Shown here: piece after piece, positions 13,964 to 23,774 of the stretch
Position numbering within the stretch: position 1 is the first letter of the stretch
Layout: every line of letters begins with the position of its first letter
Source: Leclercia adecarboxylata
Lineage (GTDB): Bacteria > Pseudomonadota > Gammaproteobacteria > Enterobacterales > Enterobacteriaceae
Direction: 5' to 3'
Assembly (NCBI RefSeq): GCF_006874705.1
Contig: NZ_CP035382.1
Location: forward strand, 3,720,001 to 3,784,000
Length of the DNA stretch: 64,000 nucleotides
Notes under the pieces: model-generated
Seen by the model: the letters and a program-made list of their open reading frames with translations, nothing else
Databases searched by the model: none
What the model was told of the DNA's origin: nothing
Program-made: the position numbers and the translations under genes

Positions 13964-14791
13964 TTATTGTTTCCAGAAGTCGTCGAATACCGTGATCGGC
14001 GGGCGACGTTTGTGTTCGGTCTTCAGATACCAGCCTTCAATAATACGGGCGGTGCCTTCATCCAGCGTCTTGCCTTCCAGATAATCGTCAATGTTTTCAT
14101 AGGTCACGCCCAGCGCGGCTTCATCCGGCAGGGAAGGGCGATCGTCTTCCAGATCCGCGGTAGGGGCTTTTTTGTAAAGATGCTCCGGGCAGCCCAGCGC
14201 GGCCAGCAGCTGTTTGCCCTGGCGCTTGTTGAGACGGAACAGCGGGTTAATGTCGGTGCCGCCGTCGCCATATTTGGTGAAGAAACCGGTCAGCGCTTCG
14301 GCCGCATGGTCAGTGCCCACCACCACGCCGCTGGTCATCCCGGCGATGCTGTATTGGGCTTTCATGCGCTCGCGGGCCTTTTCATTGCCGCGCACGAAGT
14401 CGCTCAGCTCAATACCCGCGTCGCGCAATGCCTTTTCGCTGGCCAGCACCGCTTCTTTAATGTTTACGGTCAGGACGCGATCCGCCTGAATGAATTCGAG
14501 GGCATCCTGGCAATCCTGCTCGTCAAACTGCACGCCGAAGGGCAGGCGCACCGCGATAAACTGCAGGGATTCATTACCCGTTTCGGCGCGCAGTTCGCTG
14601 ATCGCCATCTGGGCGAGCTTCCCGGCGAGGGTGGAGTCCTGACCGCCGCTGATGCCCAGCACCAGCGTCTTCAGAAACGGGAATCGGGTTAAATAGGATT
14701 TCAAAAAATCGACGCTACGGCGGATCTCTTCTTCCGCATTGATGGTGGGTTTGGCACCCAGCGCCTGGATAATTTCTTGTTGCAGAGCCAT
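13964..14791 (-). CDS. nadE: NH3-dependent NAD(+) synthetase
   Basis: Last step of NAD synthesis: ATP-dependent amidation of deamido-NAD using ammonia. It has 275 residues, as in E. coli. The N-type ATP pyrophosphatase P-loop [16 protein letters not shown] (about residues 46-61) is present, with [21 protein letters not shown] and a C-terminal [15 protein letters not shown]. There is no glutaminase domain, so it uses free ammonia. It stands as a single gene between cho and osmE. Confidence 0.97.
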   Translation of the reverse strand: MALQQEIIQALGAKPTINAEEEIRRSVDFLKSYLTRFPFLKTLVLGISGGQDSTLAGKLAQMAISELRAETGNESLQFIAVRLPFGVQFDEQDCQDALEFIQADRVLTVNIKEAVLASEKALRDAGIELSDFVRGNEKARERMKAQYSIAGMTSGVVVGTDHAAEALTGFFTKYGDGGTDINPLFRLNKRQGKQLLAALGCPEHLYKKAPTADLEDDRPSLPDEAALGVTYENIDDYLEGKTLDEGTARIIEGWYLKTEHKRRPPITVFDDFWKQ

Positions 14792-15022
14792 TTAGCCCCT
14801 CCGTTACACAAATTTGCCTGATGAATGTTCTGTTAAAGCTAACTCGTCATGCGGAAAACGACAAGGATCACACATTTGAATTGGGCGAACCAGGCCGATT
14901 TAGCAGCTTATGCGTGCTTTACAGGAATTTTCCGAAAAAACTTTGCCGTCACGCTTAAGGTTGAAAAATGTGATTTTCTATTCCAGGCTTACATAACACG
15001 CTGATAAACAAGAGGACGGAAT

Positions 15023-15364
15023 ATGAACAAGAATTTAGCAGGAATGTTAGGCGCAGCGGCTGTAATGACTTTGCTGGCAGGGTGTACCGCGTATGACCGT
15101 ACGACGGACCAGTTTAAAGAGCCCGTCGTAAAAGACGTTAAAAAAGGGATGAGCCGTGCACAGGTACAGCAGCTTGCCGGTAAGCCGTCATCAGAGGTGA
15201 CGATGATCCACGCGCGTGGTACCTGCCAGACCTACATCCTGGGTCAACGTGATGGTAAAACAGAAACTTACTTTGTGGCCCTCGACGATACTGGCCACGT
15301 GATTAACTCCGGCTACCAGACCTGTGCGGAATACGATACCGATCCGCAGGCGCCTAAGGCCTGA
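15023..15364 (+). CDS. osmE: osmotically inducible lipoprotein OsmE
   Basis: Small outer-membrane lipoprotein of the SmpA/OmlA fold, 113 residues. The signal peptide ends in the lipobox LLAGC (Cys about residue 21). Then comes a single BamE-like domain with [22 protein letters not shown]. coli osmE is osmotically induced and RpoS-linked. The gene is divergent from nadE with 231 bases between, and is followed by a strong terminator. Confidence 0.95.
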   Translation: MNKNLAGMLGAAAVMTLLAGCTAYDRTTDQFKEPVVKDVKKGMSRAQVQQLAGKPSSEVTMIHARGTCQTYILGQRDGKTETYFVALDDTGHVINSGYQTCAEYDTDPQAPKA

Positions 15365-15391
15365 TAACGCCTTTTCCTGAGCAAAGAGACA

Positions 15392-15417
15392 AACCGGCCG
15401 CATGGCCGGTTTTTTTA
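15392..15417 (+). terminator. osmE terminator
   Basis: AACCGGCC and GGCCGGTT form a perfect 8-base stem around GCAT, followed by T6. Confidence 0.9.
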
Positions 15418-15462
15418 CGTCTCTACACATCTTAATTCTCACCGCGAATTATTTACCTAAAA

Positions 15463-15478
15463 TGTGAAGGTGGTCATA
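15463..15478 (+). promoter_or_regulatory. CRP-like site of the chb promoter
   Basis: TGTGA-AGGTGG-TCATA matches one CRP half-site fully and the other at three of five positions, 160 bases before chbB. E. coli chb needs CRP and ChbR and is repressed by NagC. AT-rich GAATTAT motifs at 15446 and 15515 could belong to NagC sites, which I cannot define from memory. Confidence 0.55.
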
Positions 15479-15637
15479 ACGACAGGTCAAGGAGAGACAA
15501 TTGTAGTCTCTTTCGAATTATCCCTGGGAAATCAGTTGCCGTATACTCCATCCATCAGATACGCCAGCGAGGGAATCCGGTCGGTCAAGGCGGGGATATC
15601 GCGGCGAAAGCGGTGAGCATATAAGAGGGAAATTGCT

Positions 15638-15955
15638 ATGGAAAAGAAACATATCTATCTGTTTTGCTCGGCGGGCATGTCAACGTCACTGCTGGTGTCA
15701 AAGATGCGCGCGCAGGCAGAGAAGTACGAAGTACCGGTTGTGATTGAAGCCTTCCCGGAAACGCTGGCAGGCGAGAAAGGGACCCAGGCGGATGTGGTGC
15801 TGTTAGGGCCGCAAATTGCCTATATGTTGCCGGAGATTCAACGTCTGTTACCGAATAAACCGGTTGAAGTGATCGACTCTGCGCTGTACGGCAAAGTAGA
15901 TGGTTTGGGTGTTCTTAAAGCTGCTGTAGCAGCGATTAAAAAAGCTGCTAATTAA
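15638..15955 (+). CDS. chbB: chitobiose PTS component IIB
   Basis: Cytoplasmic EIIB of the lactose/cellobiose PTS family, which passes phosphate from ChbA to N,N'-diacetylchitobiose entering through ChbC. It has 105 residues. The phosphorylated Cys is Cys10 in [13 protein letters not shown], the P-loop of this fold. It is first in chbBCARFG, behind a 5' region with a CRP-like site. Confidence 0.97.
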   Translation: MEKKHIYLFCSAGMSTSLLVSKMRAQAEKYEVPVVIEAFPETLAGEKGTQADVVLLGPQIAYMLPEIQRLLPNKPVEVIDSALYGKVDGLGVLKAAVAAIKKAAN

Positions 15956-15972
15956 TTTAATTTTTTATTTTC

Positions 15973-15990
15973 CCCGTCAAAGAGCAATTT
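15973..15990 (+). promoter_or_regulatory. ChiX small-RNA pairing site (chbB-chbC decoy)
   Basis: CCCGTCAAAGAG followed by CAATTT is complementary to the seed I recall for ChiX (CTCTTTGACGGG preceded by AAATTC), with one mismatch over 18 bases. In E. coli and Salmonella the chbBC spacer traps ChiX and thereby relieves repression of the chitoporin mRNA chiP. The site lies between chbB and chbC as expected. Confidence 0.85.
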
Positions 15991-16003
15991 CACACACACT
16001 TAC

Positions 16004-16022
16004 GCCGCAATATTATTGCGGC
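16004..16022 (+). other. hairpin before chbC
   Basis: GCCGCAAT-ATT-ATTGCGGC is a perfect 8-base stem 17 bases upstream of the chbC ATG and directly after the ChiX site. There is no T run, so it is more likely an mRNA structure than a terminator. Confidence 0.7.
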
Positions 16023-16039
16023 ATTTAAGGGCATTTTCT

Positions 16040-17398
16040 ATGAGTAGATTTATTGCTGCGCTTGAAAAGGTACTCCTTCCTTTTGCAGTTAAAATAGGAA
16101 AGCAACCGCATGTCAACGCCATTAAAAACGGCTTTATTAAAGTAATGCCGTTAACCCTGGCCGGGGCCATGTTCGTTTTAATTAACAACGTTTTTCTTAG
16201 CTTCGGTGATGGTTCATTTTTCTATTCATTAGGTGTTCGTTTAGATCCCTCAACTATTGAAACGTTAAATGGTTTCAAGGCCATCGGCGGCAATGTGTAC
16301 AACGGTACGCTGGGTATTATGTCGCTGATGGCGCCTTTCTTTATTGGGATGGCGTTGGCAGAAGAGCGTAAAGTCGACTCGCTGGCCGCCGGTTTATTAT
16401 CCGTCGCTGCCTTTATGACCGTGACCCCATACAGCGTCGGTGAAGCGTACGCGGTAGGGGCCAACTGGCTGGGCGGGGCAAACATCATTTCCGGTATCGT
16501 GATCGGCCTGGTCGTGGCGGAAATGTTTACCTTTATTATTCGTCGCAACTGGGTGATTCGTTTACCTGACAGCGTGCCGGCGTCGGTGTCCCGCTCCTTC
16601 TCGGCGCTGATCCCAGGCTTTATTATTCTCTCCATCATGGGGACCATCGCCTGGGCGCTCTCTCACTGGGGCACCAACTTCCACCAGATCATTATGGATA
16701 CCATCTCCACACCGCTGGCCTCTATGGGTGGTGTCGTGGGCTGGGCTTACGTGATTTTCACCTCCCTGCTGTGGTTCTTCGGTGTTCACGGCTCTCTGGC
16801 GCTGGCTGCGCTGGACAGCGGCATCATGACCCCATGGGCGCTGGAAAACGTGGCGCTTTATCAGCAGTACGGCTCCGTTGATGCGGCGCTGGCGGCGGGT
16901 AAAACCTTCCACGTGTGGGCCAAACCGATGCTCGACTCCTATATCTTCCTGGGCGGTACCGGGGCGACGCTGGGCCTGATCATCGCGGTCTTTATCACCT
17001 CCCGTCGTGCGGATCACCGTCAGGTGGCGAAGCTGGCACTGCCATCAGGCATCTTCCAGATTAACGAGCCTATCCTCTTCGGTCTGCCGATTATTATGAA
17101 CCCGGTGATGTTCATTCCGTTCATCCTGGTACAACCGCTGCTGGCCGCCATAACTCTGACTGCCTACTACCTGGGGATAATCCCGCCGGTAACCAACATT
17201 GCGCCATGGACTATGCCAGCGGGCCTGGGTGCCTTCTTTAACACCAACGGCAGCGTAGCGGCCTTCCTGCTGGCGATATTTAACCTTGGTGTGGCAACCC
17301 TGCTCTACATGCCGTTCGTCGCCATCGCCAATAAGGCTCAGACCACCATTGATGAAGAAGAGAGCGAAGAAGAGATCGCCCTCGCACTGAAATTCTGA
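16040..17398 (+). CDS. chbC: chitobiose PTS permease IIC
   Basis: Inner-membrane EIIC channel that imports and phosphorylates N,N'-diacetylchitobiose with ChbB and ChbA. The 452 residues match the E. coli length and carry about ten hydrophobic helices. The conserved [15 protein letters not shown] motif, containing the substrate-binding Glu of the family, is near residue 345. I chose the ATG at 16040 ([15 protein letters not shown]), with AAGG at 16027-16030. An upstream in-frame ATG at 16016 lies inside the hairpin and extends beyond the family start. Confidence 0.97.
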   Translation: MSRFIAALEKVLLPFAVKIGKQPHVNAIKNGFIKVMPLTLAGAMFVLINNVFLSFGDGSFFYSLGVRLDPSTIETLNGFKAIGGNVYNGTLGIMSLMAPFFIGMALAEERKVDSLAAGLLSVAAFMTVTPYSVGEAYAVGANWLGGANIISGIVIGLVVAEMFTFIIRRNWVIRLPDSVPASVSRSFSALIPGFIILSIMGTIAWALSHWGTNFHQIIMDTISTPLASMGGVVGWAYVIFTSLLWFFGVHGSLALAALDSGIMTPWALENVALYQQYGSVDAALAAGKTFHVWAKPMLDSYIFLGGTGATLGLIIAVFITSRRADHRQVAKLALPSGIFQINEPILFGLPIIMNPVMFIPFILVQPLLAAITLTAYYLGIIPPVTNIAPWTMPAGLGAFFNTNGSVAAFLLAIFNLGVATLLYMPFVAIANKAQTTIDEEESEEEIALALKF

Positions 17399-17444
17399 TG
17401 TCGTATGACGCGGGGCAACCCGCGTCAGTACAGGAGAACCCGAG

Positions 17445-17798
17445 ATGTTTGATTTAGAAAATGTTGTTGCAGAAGCAGAAGAAGTAGCAGAGAACGACCT
17501 TGAAGAAGTGGTGATGGGGCTTATCATCAACTCTGGTCAGGCGCGTAGCCTGGCGTACGGCGCACTGAAAAAAGCCAAGCAGGGCGATTTCGATACCGCC
17601 AAAGAGATGATGGCCCAGTCCCGCACCGCGCTGAATGAAGCGCACCTGGTGCAAACAAAACTGATCGAAAGCGATCAGGGTGAAGGTAAGATGAAGGTCA
17701 GCCTGGTGCTGGTACATGCCCAGGACCATCTGATGACCTCCATGCTGGCACGTGAGCTGGTGGCGGAACTCATCGAACTTCACGAGAAAATGCAGTAA
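17445..17798 (+). CDS. chbA: chitobiose PTS component IIA
   Basis: Cytoplasmic EIIA of the lactose/cellobiose family that takes phosphate from HPr. It is a 117-residue all-helical protein. The phospho-His is in VLVHAQDHLMT (His about residue 90). The acidic N-terminus (EAEEVAENDLEE) is also seen in E. coli ChbA. A good GGAG precedes the ATG. Confidence 0.97.
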   Translation: MFDLENVVAEAEEVAENDLEEVVMGLIINSGQARSLAYGALKKAKQGDFDTAKEMMAQSRTALNEAHLVQTKLIESDQGEGKMKVSLVLVHAQDHLMTSMLARELVAELIELHEKMQ

Positions 17799-17826
17799 GT
17801 CAGACTGATAGCAGGAGGTCAGCGCA

Positions 17827-18645
17827 ATGGAAATCACTACCGCCCGGGAACAGCAGCTGTTCAATGGTAAAAATTTTCATGTGTTTATCTACAACAAGGT
17901 GGAGAGCATCAGCGGTCTGCATCAGCATGACTACTATGAATTCACCATTGTGCTGACTGGCCGCTATTTCCAGGAGATCAACGGCAAGCGGGTGCTGCTG
18001 GAGCGTGGGGACTTCGTCTTTATCCCGATGGGGTCCCACCATCAGAGCTTTTACGACTTTGGCGCCACGCGTATTCTTAACGTCGGCATCAGTAAACGCT
18101 TCTTCGAAACCCACTACTCGCCGCTGCTGCCGTTCTGCTTTGTCGCTTCGCAGGTTTATCATGTAAAAAGTGAATTCCTGAACTGGATCGACACCGTTAT
18201 TGCCTCGCTTAACTTTCGTGACAATGAGTTCGATGAATTCATTGAAACGGTGACCTTCTACGTCGTCAACCGCTTACGCCACTATCGCGAAGAGCAGCAG
18301 GCGACGGACGATATCCCACAATGGCTGCGCACCACCGTAGAAATGATGCACGATAAACTGCGCTTTGGTGAAAATGCGCTGGAGAATATGGTGGCGCTGT
18401 CAGGTAAATCACAAGAATATCTGACCCGGGCGACCCAGCGTTATTATCAGAAAACCCCGGTGCAGATTATTAATGAAATACGGATCAATTTCGCCAGAAA
18501 ACAGCTGGAGATCACCAATTATTCGGTGACGGATATTGCTTACGAATCCGGTTACAGCAGTCCGAGTCTGTTTATTAAGACCTTTAAGAAATTGACCTCA
18601 TTTACACCTAACAGCTACCGGAAAAATCTTACGGTTATTAATTAA
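17827..18645 (+). CDS. chbR: AraC-family regulator ChbR
   Basis: Dual regulator of chbBCARFG: represses without sugar and activates with phosphorylated, deacetylated chitobiose. It has 272 residues. The N-terminal cupin sensor has [21 protein letters not shown]. The C-terminal part has two helix-turn-helix motifs, the second in [22 protein letters not shown], the AraC signature. It sits inside the operon it controls, as in E. coli. Confidence 0.96.
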   Translation: MEITTAREQQLFNGKNFHVFIYNKVESISGLHQHDYYEFTIVLTGRYFQEINGKRVLLERGDFVFIPMGSHHQSFYDFGATRILNVGISKRFFETHYSPLLPFCFVASQVYHVKSEFLNWIDTVIASLNFRDNEFDEFIETVTFYVVNRLRHYREEQQATDDIPQWLRTTVEMMHDKLRFGENALENMVALSGKSQEYLTRATQRYYQKTPVQIINEIRINFARKQLEITNYSVTDIAYESGYSSPSLFIKTFKKLTSFTPNSYRKNLTVIN

Positions 18646-18647
18646 CG

Positions 18648-18668
18648 TCCGGCGGGATCGCCGCCGGA
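18648..18668 (+). other. intercistronic hairpin chbR-chbF
   Basis: TCCGGCGG-GATCG-CCGCCGGA is a perfect 8-base stem just after the chbR stop and without a T run. It may mark an mRNA processing or stability boundary between the regulator and chbFG. Confidence 0.65.
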
Positions 18669-18748
18669 AATATCGACTTCAAAACTTGCCCAAATATATG
18701 GGACGGGATCGCTATACTTAAATGGCGCATCTCCCTGGGAGAAATATT

Positions 18749-20104
18749 ATGCAAAAGAAACTGAAAGTAGTGACCATCGGCGGCGGAAGCAGCTACACCC
18801 CGGAATTACTGGAAGGGTTCCTCAAGCGTTATCATGAACTGCCGGTCAGCGAACTGTGGCTGGTGGACGTGGCTGAAGGCCAGGAGAAGCTCGATATTAT
18901 TTTTGACCTGTGCCAGCGCATGGTGAAAAAAGCGGGCGTACCGATGACCGTGCATAAAACCCTCGACCGTCGCCAGGCGCTGAAAGACGCTGATTTCGTC
19001 ACCACCCAGCTGCGCGTCGGCCAGCTGAAGGCGCGCGAGCTGGATGAGCGTATCCCGCTGAGCTACGGCTATCTGGGTCAGGAAACCAACGGTGCCGGCG
19101 GTCTGTTCAAAGGGCTGCGTACCATTCCGGTGGTTTTCGACATCATTAAAGACGTGCAGGAGATCTGCCCGCAGGCGTGGGTGATCAACTTTACCAACCC
19201 GGCCGGGATGGTAACCGAAGCGGTCTACCGCCACACCGATTTCAAACGCTTCATTGGGGTCTGTAATATCCCTATCGGCATGAAGATGTTTATCCGCGAT
19301 GTGCTGGCGTTGACCGACAGCGACGAACTCTCCATCGACCTGTTCGGCCTGAACCACATGGTCTTTATCAAAGATGTGCTGGTCAACGGCGAGTCACGCT
19401 TTGCCGAACTGCTGGACGGCGTGGCATCTGGCACCCTGAAAGCCAGCTCGGTGAAAAATATCTTCGACCTGCCGTTCAGCGAAGGGCTGATTCGCTCGCT
19501 CAATCTGCTGCCGTGCTCCTATCTGCTCTACTACTTCAAGCTGAAAGAGATGCTGGCCATTGAGATGGGCGAATACTACAAAGGCGGCGCCCGGGCGCAG
19601 GTGGTGCAGAAGGTAGAAAAACAGCTCTTCGACCTGTACAAGGATCCGGATCTGAACGTGAAGCCAAAAGAGCTGGAGCAGCGCGGTGGGGCTTACTACT
19701 CCGACGCGGCCTGCGAAGTGATCAACGCCATCTACAACGACAAGCAGGCGGAACACTACGTCAACGTGCCGCACCACGGCCACATTGATAATATCCCGGC
19801 AGACTGGGCGGTGGAGATGACCTGCATCCTCGGCCGCGATGGCGCGAAACCGCATCCGCGTCTGACCCATTTCGATGACAAGGTGATGGGGCTGATCCAC
19901 ACCATCAAGGGCTTTGAAGTCGCAGCAAGTCAGGCGGCGATCAGCGGCGAGCTGAATGATGTGCTGCTGGCTCTGAACCTGAGCCCGCTGGTCCAGTCCG
20001 ATCGCGATGCCGAGAAGCTGGCGCGCGACCTGATTCTGGCCCATGAAAAATGGCTGCCGAACTTTGCCGGCGCTATTGATAAACTGAAAAGCGAGCAGCA
20101 CTAA
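18749..20104 (+). CDS. chbF: 6-phospho-chitobiose/cellobiose glucosidase ChbF
   Basis: Cytoplasmic glycoside hydrolase family 4 enzyme (NAD and Mn dependent) that splits the monodeacetylated chitobiose-6-phosphate. It has 451 residues. The Rossmann motif is at the start ([18 protein letters not shown]). Conserved family stretches are [31 protein letters not shown] and [12 protein letters not shown], the last two around the metal ligands. I chose the ATG at 18749 with GGGAGA seven bases upstream; the in-frame ATG at 18722 lacks similarity. Confidence 0.96.
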   Translation: MQKKLKVVTIGGGSSYTPELLEGFLKRYHELPVSELWLVDVAEGQEKLDIIFDLCQRMVKKAGVPMTVHKTLDRRQALKDADFVTTQLRVGQLKARELDERIPLSYGYLGQETNGAGGLFKGLRTIPVVFDIIKDVQEICPQAWVINFTNPAGMVTEAVYRHTDFKRFIGVCNIPIGMKMFIRDVLALTDSDELSIDLFGLNHMVFIKDVLVNGESRFAELLDGVASGTLKASSVKNIFDLPFSEGLIRSLNLLPCSYLLYYFKLKEMLAIEMGEYYKGGARAQVVQKVEKQLFDLYKDPDLNVKPKELEQRGGAYYSDAACEVINAIYNDKQAEHYVNVPHHGHIDNIPADWAVEMTCILGRDGAKPHPRLTHFDDKVMGLIHTIKGFEVAASQAAISGELNDVLLALNLSPLVQSDRDAEKLARDLILAHEKWLPNFAGAIDKLKSEQH

Positions 20105-20115
20105 GAGGGATCGCT

Positions 20116-20874
20116 ATGGAATATCTGCTGATCGTCAATGCCGATGATTTTGGCCTCTCGAAAGGACAAAACTATGGCATCGTGGAAGCCTGTCGGCACG
20201 GCGTGGTGACCTCAACCACCGCGATGGTCAACGGCGATGCAATTGAGCACGCCGCTGAACTCAGCCGGGCGCTGCCGGAACTGGGAGTCGGGATGCACTT
20301 TGTTCTGACTCTCGGCATGCCGCTGACGCCGATGCCAGGGCTGACCCGCGAGGGGCAACTGGGGAAATGGATCTGGGAGATGGCGGAGCAGGGGACGTTG
20401 CCGCTGGAGGAGATTACCCGCGAGCTAGACTGTCAGTTCAATCGCTTTGTCGATCTTTTCGGCCGCGAGCCGACCCATATCGACAGCCATCACCATGTGC
20501 ATATGATCCCGGCCATCTTCCCGCTAGTGGCCGAGTTTGCCCGCCGCAAAGGAGTGGCGCTGCGTATGGATCGTCAGGTTGAAGGGCTTGGGGAGCTGAG
20601 TGCCGAACTGCCGCCGACCACCGACGGTTTCAGTAGCGCATTTTATGGCGATGAAATCAGTGAGGCGCTGTTCTTAAGCGTGCTGGATCATTCCGTGCAG
20701 CAGGGCGAACGCTCGCTGGAGGTGATGGCGCACCCGGCCTTTATTGATAACACCATTCGTAAAAGCGCCTACTGCTGGCCGCGCCTGACGGAGCTGGATG
20801 TGCTGACCTCGACGTCGCTGAAATACGCAATTGCCGAGTGCGGGTATCGTCTGGGGACGTTCAGGGATCTGTGA
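20116..20874 (+). CDS. chbG: chitooligosaccharide deacetylase ChbG
   Basis: YdjC-family metal-dependent deacetylase removing one acetyl group from chitobiose-6-phosphate, needed both for ChbF action and for making the ChbR inducer. It has 252 residues. Metal-binding motifs are VNADDFGLS near the start and [16 protein letters not shown] at mid-protein; the end has VMAHPAF. It lies 11 bases after chbF and ends the operon. Confidence 0.95.
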   Translation: MEYLLIVNADDFGLSKGQNYGIVEACRHGVVTSTTAMVNGDAIEHAAELSRALPELGVGMHFVLTLGMPLTPMPGLTREGQLGKWIWEMAEQGTLPLEEITRELDCQFNRFVDLFGREPTHIDSHHHVHMIPAIFPLVAEFARRKGVALRMDRQVEGLGELSAELPPTTDGFSSAFYGDEISEALFLSVLDHSVQQGERSLEVMAHPAFIDNTIRKSAYCWPRLTELDVLTSTSLKYAIAECGYRLGTFRDL

Positions 20875-20880
20875 GGAAAT

Positions 20881-20908
20881 GCCGGGTGGCGGCTTCGCCT
20901 GACCCGGC
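20881..20908. repeat. REP element
   Basis: The palindrome GCCGGGTGGCGGC-ttcg-CC...CCCGGC has the sequence of enterobacterial REP units. It lies just after chbG. Confidence 0.85.
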
Positions 20909-20967
20909 CTATAAATTCAACGGAACCTTGCGCCGGGTTTTATCCGGTTAGCAAATTACACGGAACC

Positions 20968-21005
20968 GTAGGCCGGGTAAGCGCAAGCGCCACCCGGCTT
21001 TTTTT
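20968..21005. repeat. REP element with T run between chbG and katE
   Basis: A second REP palindrome (GGCCGGGTAAGCGC-aa-GCGCCACCCGGC) is followed by a T run at 20999-21005. With the first REP, 60 bases away, it forms a BIME-like pair between the convergent chbG and katE genes. It could end transcription from the chb side. Confidence 0.8.
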
Positions 21006-23262
21006 ACGCCGGTATGCTGGCGATTTTACTGCGACGCGACCAGACCCGGTGCGCCGCCATCTGCAACACCAGCTCATCCATAAACGCGCCTGCCGCGGTA
21101 TCGCCTTCGATAATCCCTTCTTCGCCCTGATCCGCCACCTTCAGCAGCGGTTTGAACTGCCGCGCATCGCCCGCAAGCGCAATCGGCTTGAGGTGCTTGT
21201 AGGCTTCCAGCAGATAATAGGCGGCATCCCCGTTATTGAGCAGGCTCTGGATATCGCCGCAGGGCACCACCACCGCATCAACGGTCAGCGACGGGGATCC
21301 GGCAAAGGTCGCCGCCACCGGTAGCACCGAGCCGTCATCAGCGGTTACTTCACCCATTCGCGAGTAGAGCAGCTTCGCGTGAACGCCTTTGGCCTTCAGC
21401 GCCCGCAGTACCGCCAGTACGTCGTTGGCTCGCGGGGTATCGTTGAGCAGTATCGCCACCACGCGGCCTTTGATATCGCCACCGGGAACGGCATACAGGC
21501 TGAGGGATGGATCCTTTTTCAGGCCGCTGACATCCTGCGGTGGAGCCAGATTACGTTGCTCCTCGGTAAGGGTAAGCCCCAGATTCTCAGCCACACCCTG
21601 GGCCAGGGTGATATCAATGCGCGCCAGCTGATCGACCACCCGCTCGCGGATATAGGTCCGCACCACTTTGCTCAGCTCAAAGCTGAAGGCACCGATGATA
21701 TGCTCCTGCTCGACAGGTGTCTGGCTCTGCCAGAACAGGCGCGGATGGGCGTAATACTCCGCGAAAGAGGGGCTGCGCTCGCGGATTTTACTGCCTTCCA
21801 CACGCTCCTGATAAGACTCAAACCCACCGCGTTTTGGCCCAGGGGGGGTCTCGCGCGGCCAGTTATCGTTGATCGAGTTCGGTTCGTAGTTGGCCGGGTT
21901 GGTGTCGATCTCCATCCGGTGCATGCCGTCACGCTGGAAGTTATGGTACGGACAGGTTGGCTTGTTGATGGGGATCTCGTGGAAGTTCGGCCCACCCAGA
22001 CGGCTGATTTGCGTATCGGTGTAGGAGAACAGCCGGCCCTGCAACAGCGGGTCGTTGGTAAAGTCCAGCCCGGGGACGATGTGCCCGGGGTGGAAGGCGG
22101 CCTGTTCGTTCTCGGCAAAAAAGTTGTCCGGGTTGCGGTTGAGCACCATTTTGCCCACCAGCTGAACCGGCACCAGCTCCTCGGGGATCAGCTTGGTTGG
22201 GTCGAGAAGGTCAAAATCAAATTTAAACTCGTCCTCTTCCGGGATCAGCTGGAAGCCGAGCTCATATTCCGGGAAGTCGCCCGCTTCGATGGCTTCCCAG
22301 AGATCGCGGCGATGGAAGTCCGGATCGCGCCCGGTGAGCTTCTGCGCCTCATCCCACACCAGCGAGGCTTTGCCAGCCACCGGCTTCCAGTGGAAGCGCA
22401 CAAAGGTGGCTTTGCCTTCGGCATTGATCAGCCGGAAGGTGTGGATGCCAAACCCCTCCATGGTGCGGTAGCTGCGGGGGATGCCGCGGTCGGACATCGC
22501 CCACATCACGTTATGCAGGGTTTCAGGCTGCAATGAAACGTAGTCCCAGAAGGTGTCGTGCGCGCTCTGGCCCTGCGGGATCGCCCAGTGAGGCTCCGGC
22601 TTCACCGCGTGGACAAAATCGGGGAACTTGTGGGCGTCCTGAATAAAGAAGATCGGCGTGTTGTTGCCCACCAGGTCAAAAATGCCCTCTTCGGTATAAA
22701 ACTTGGTGGCGAACCCGCGAACGTCCCGCACCGTGTCGGCGGAGCCTGCGCCGCCCTGCACCGTGGAGAAGCGGACAAACACCGGGGTGATTTTATCCGG
22801 GTCAGAGAGGAAGGCGGCTTTGGTGATGTCGCTCAGGTTCTTATAAGGCTGGAAATAGCCGTGCGCGGCCGAGCCGCGGGCGTGGACAATACGCTCCGGG
22901 ATACGCTCGTGGTCAAAATGGGTAATCTTCTCCCGCAGAATGAAATCTTCCAGCAGGGTCGGGCCGCGCGTCCCGGCACGCAGCGAGTTCTGATCGTCAG
23001 CGATGCGTACACCCTGGTTGGTGGTGAGCGGGAAGTTTTCGCCACCTTTACGCACCGCATCCAGCGCGTTCAGTTTTTCATTGCCGGTGTCCGGTGCCTT
23101 CAGGCTGCCGGGCGCGGTGGGTTCCTGTCCCGGCGGAGTAGGGACCGGACTGGCGCGGTGGGAACCATCGTCCGGGGCCAGGGAGTCCAGGCCGGGTTTC
23201 GCTTCATTTTCATCATGTACCGGGGATTGCTGCGGGTGGTGGGTCTTATCATTTTGCGACAT
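21004..23262 (-). CDS. katE: catalase HPII
   Basis: Large-subunit heme d catalase disproportionating H2O2 in stationary phase. It has 752 residues (753 in E. coli). Catalytic His is in [14 protein letters not shown] (about residue 127), Asn in [13 protein letters not shown] (about 200) and the proximal heme Tyr in [15 protein letters not shown] (about 414). A C-terminal flavodoxin-like domain follows from about residue 600. The Pro-rich 80-residue N-terminal arm is typical of HPII. RpoS control is expected from E. coli. Confidence 0.98.
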   Translation of the reverse strand: MSQNDKTHHPQQSPVHDENEAKPGLDSLAPDDGSHRASPVPTPPGQEPTAPGSLKAPDTGNEKLNALDAVRKGGENFPLTTNQGVRIADDQNSLRAGTRGPTLLEDFILREKITHFDHERIPERIVHARGSAAHGYFQPYKNLSDITKAAFLSDPDKITPVFVRFSTVQGGAGSADTVRDVRGFATKFYTEEGIFDLVGNNTPIFFIQDAHKFPDFVHAVKPEPHWAIPQGQSAHDTFWDYVSLQPETLHNVMWAMSDRGIPRSYRTMEGFGIHTFRLINAEGKATFVRFHWKPVAGKASLVWDEAQKLTGRDPDFHRRDLWEAIEAGDFPEYELGFQLIPEEDEFKFDFDLLDPTKLIPEELVPVQLVGKMVLNRNPDNFFAENEQAAFHPGHIVPGLDFTNDPLLQGRLFSYTDTQISRLGGPNFHEIPINKPTCPYHNFQRDGMHRMEIDTNPANYEPNSINDNWPRETPPGPKRGGFESYQERVEGSKIRERSPSFAEYYAHPRLFWQSQTPVEQEHIIGAFSFELSKVVRTYIRERVVDQLARIDITLAQGVAENLGLTLTEEQRNLAPPQDVSGLKKDPSLSLYAVPGGDIKGRVVAILLNDTPRANDVLAVLRALKAKGVHAKLLYSRMGEVTADDGSVLPVAATFAGSPSLTVDAVVVPCGDIQSLLNNGDAAYYLLEAYKHLKPIALAGDARQFKPLLKVADQGEEGIIEGDTAAGAFMDELVLQMAAHRVWSRRSKIASIPA

Positions 23263-23475
23263 TGCACTCGTCTCCTGTTTTCATTGCTGAAACGCGGTCG
23301 TCTTTGCGTCAAAACTCATTAACTATAGAACAATGCCGACGGTGAGCCGGGTGAAAACCCGATTTCTGGCTACCACTTACGCTTGATGTGGCACGTGGGG
23401 CGCGACGCAGGAAGGGCAATCAGCTATCATAGGAATTTACTGATTTTTGAGTTTGCTTTAGTGAACCCGCTGCTT

Positions 23476-23715
23476 ATGAAACCTCTTCGCCAACAAAATC
23501 GTCCTGTTATCAGTTATCAGCCCCGCGTTGAACCCGCGCCGCCAGAACATGCCAACAAAATGGATGGCTTTCGTGACGTCTGGCTATTACGCGGCAAATA
23601 TGTGGCCTTTGTGCTGATTGGCGAGCGTTTTCGCCGTTCACCGGCGTTTAACGTTCCGGAATCTGCTCAGCGCTGGGCGGCACAGGTCCGCCAGGAAGAA
23701 GAGGTTGAGGATTAA
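23476..23715 (+). CDS. cedA: cell division modulator CedA
   Basis: Small DNA- and RNA-polymerase-associated protein reported to restore division after over-replication. It has 79 residues. The core RDVWLLRGKYVAFVLIGE and SPAFNVPESAQRWA match E. coli CedA. I chose the ATG at 23476 (MKPLRQQNR), which gives the family length; a longer frame from 23383 lacks similarity upstream. No strong ribosome site is visible. Confidence 0.92.
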   Translation: MKPLRQQNRPVISYQPRVEPAPPEHANKMDGFRDVWLLRGKYVAFVLIGERFRRSPAFNVPESAQRWAAQVRQEEEVED

Positions 23716-23728
23716 CAGATAATAAAAA

Positions 23729-23760
23729 AACCGCCTTCATTGCTGAAGGCGGTTTTTTTT
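23729..23760. terminator. bidirectional terminator cedA/tcyP
   Basis: AACCGCCTTCA-TTGC-TGAAGGCGGTT is a perfect 11-base stem flanked by A7 on the left and T8 on the right. It should terminate both convergent genes. Confidence 0.95.
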
Positions 23761-23774
23761 AGCGAGGGTGGCGC

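Noticed and set aside
23383..23475. N-terminal extension of CedA
   Set aside because: The 31 extra residues have no likeness to CedA, and the ATG at 23476 gives the family length.
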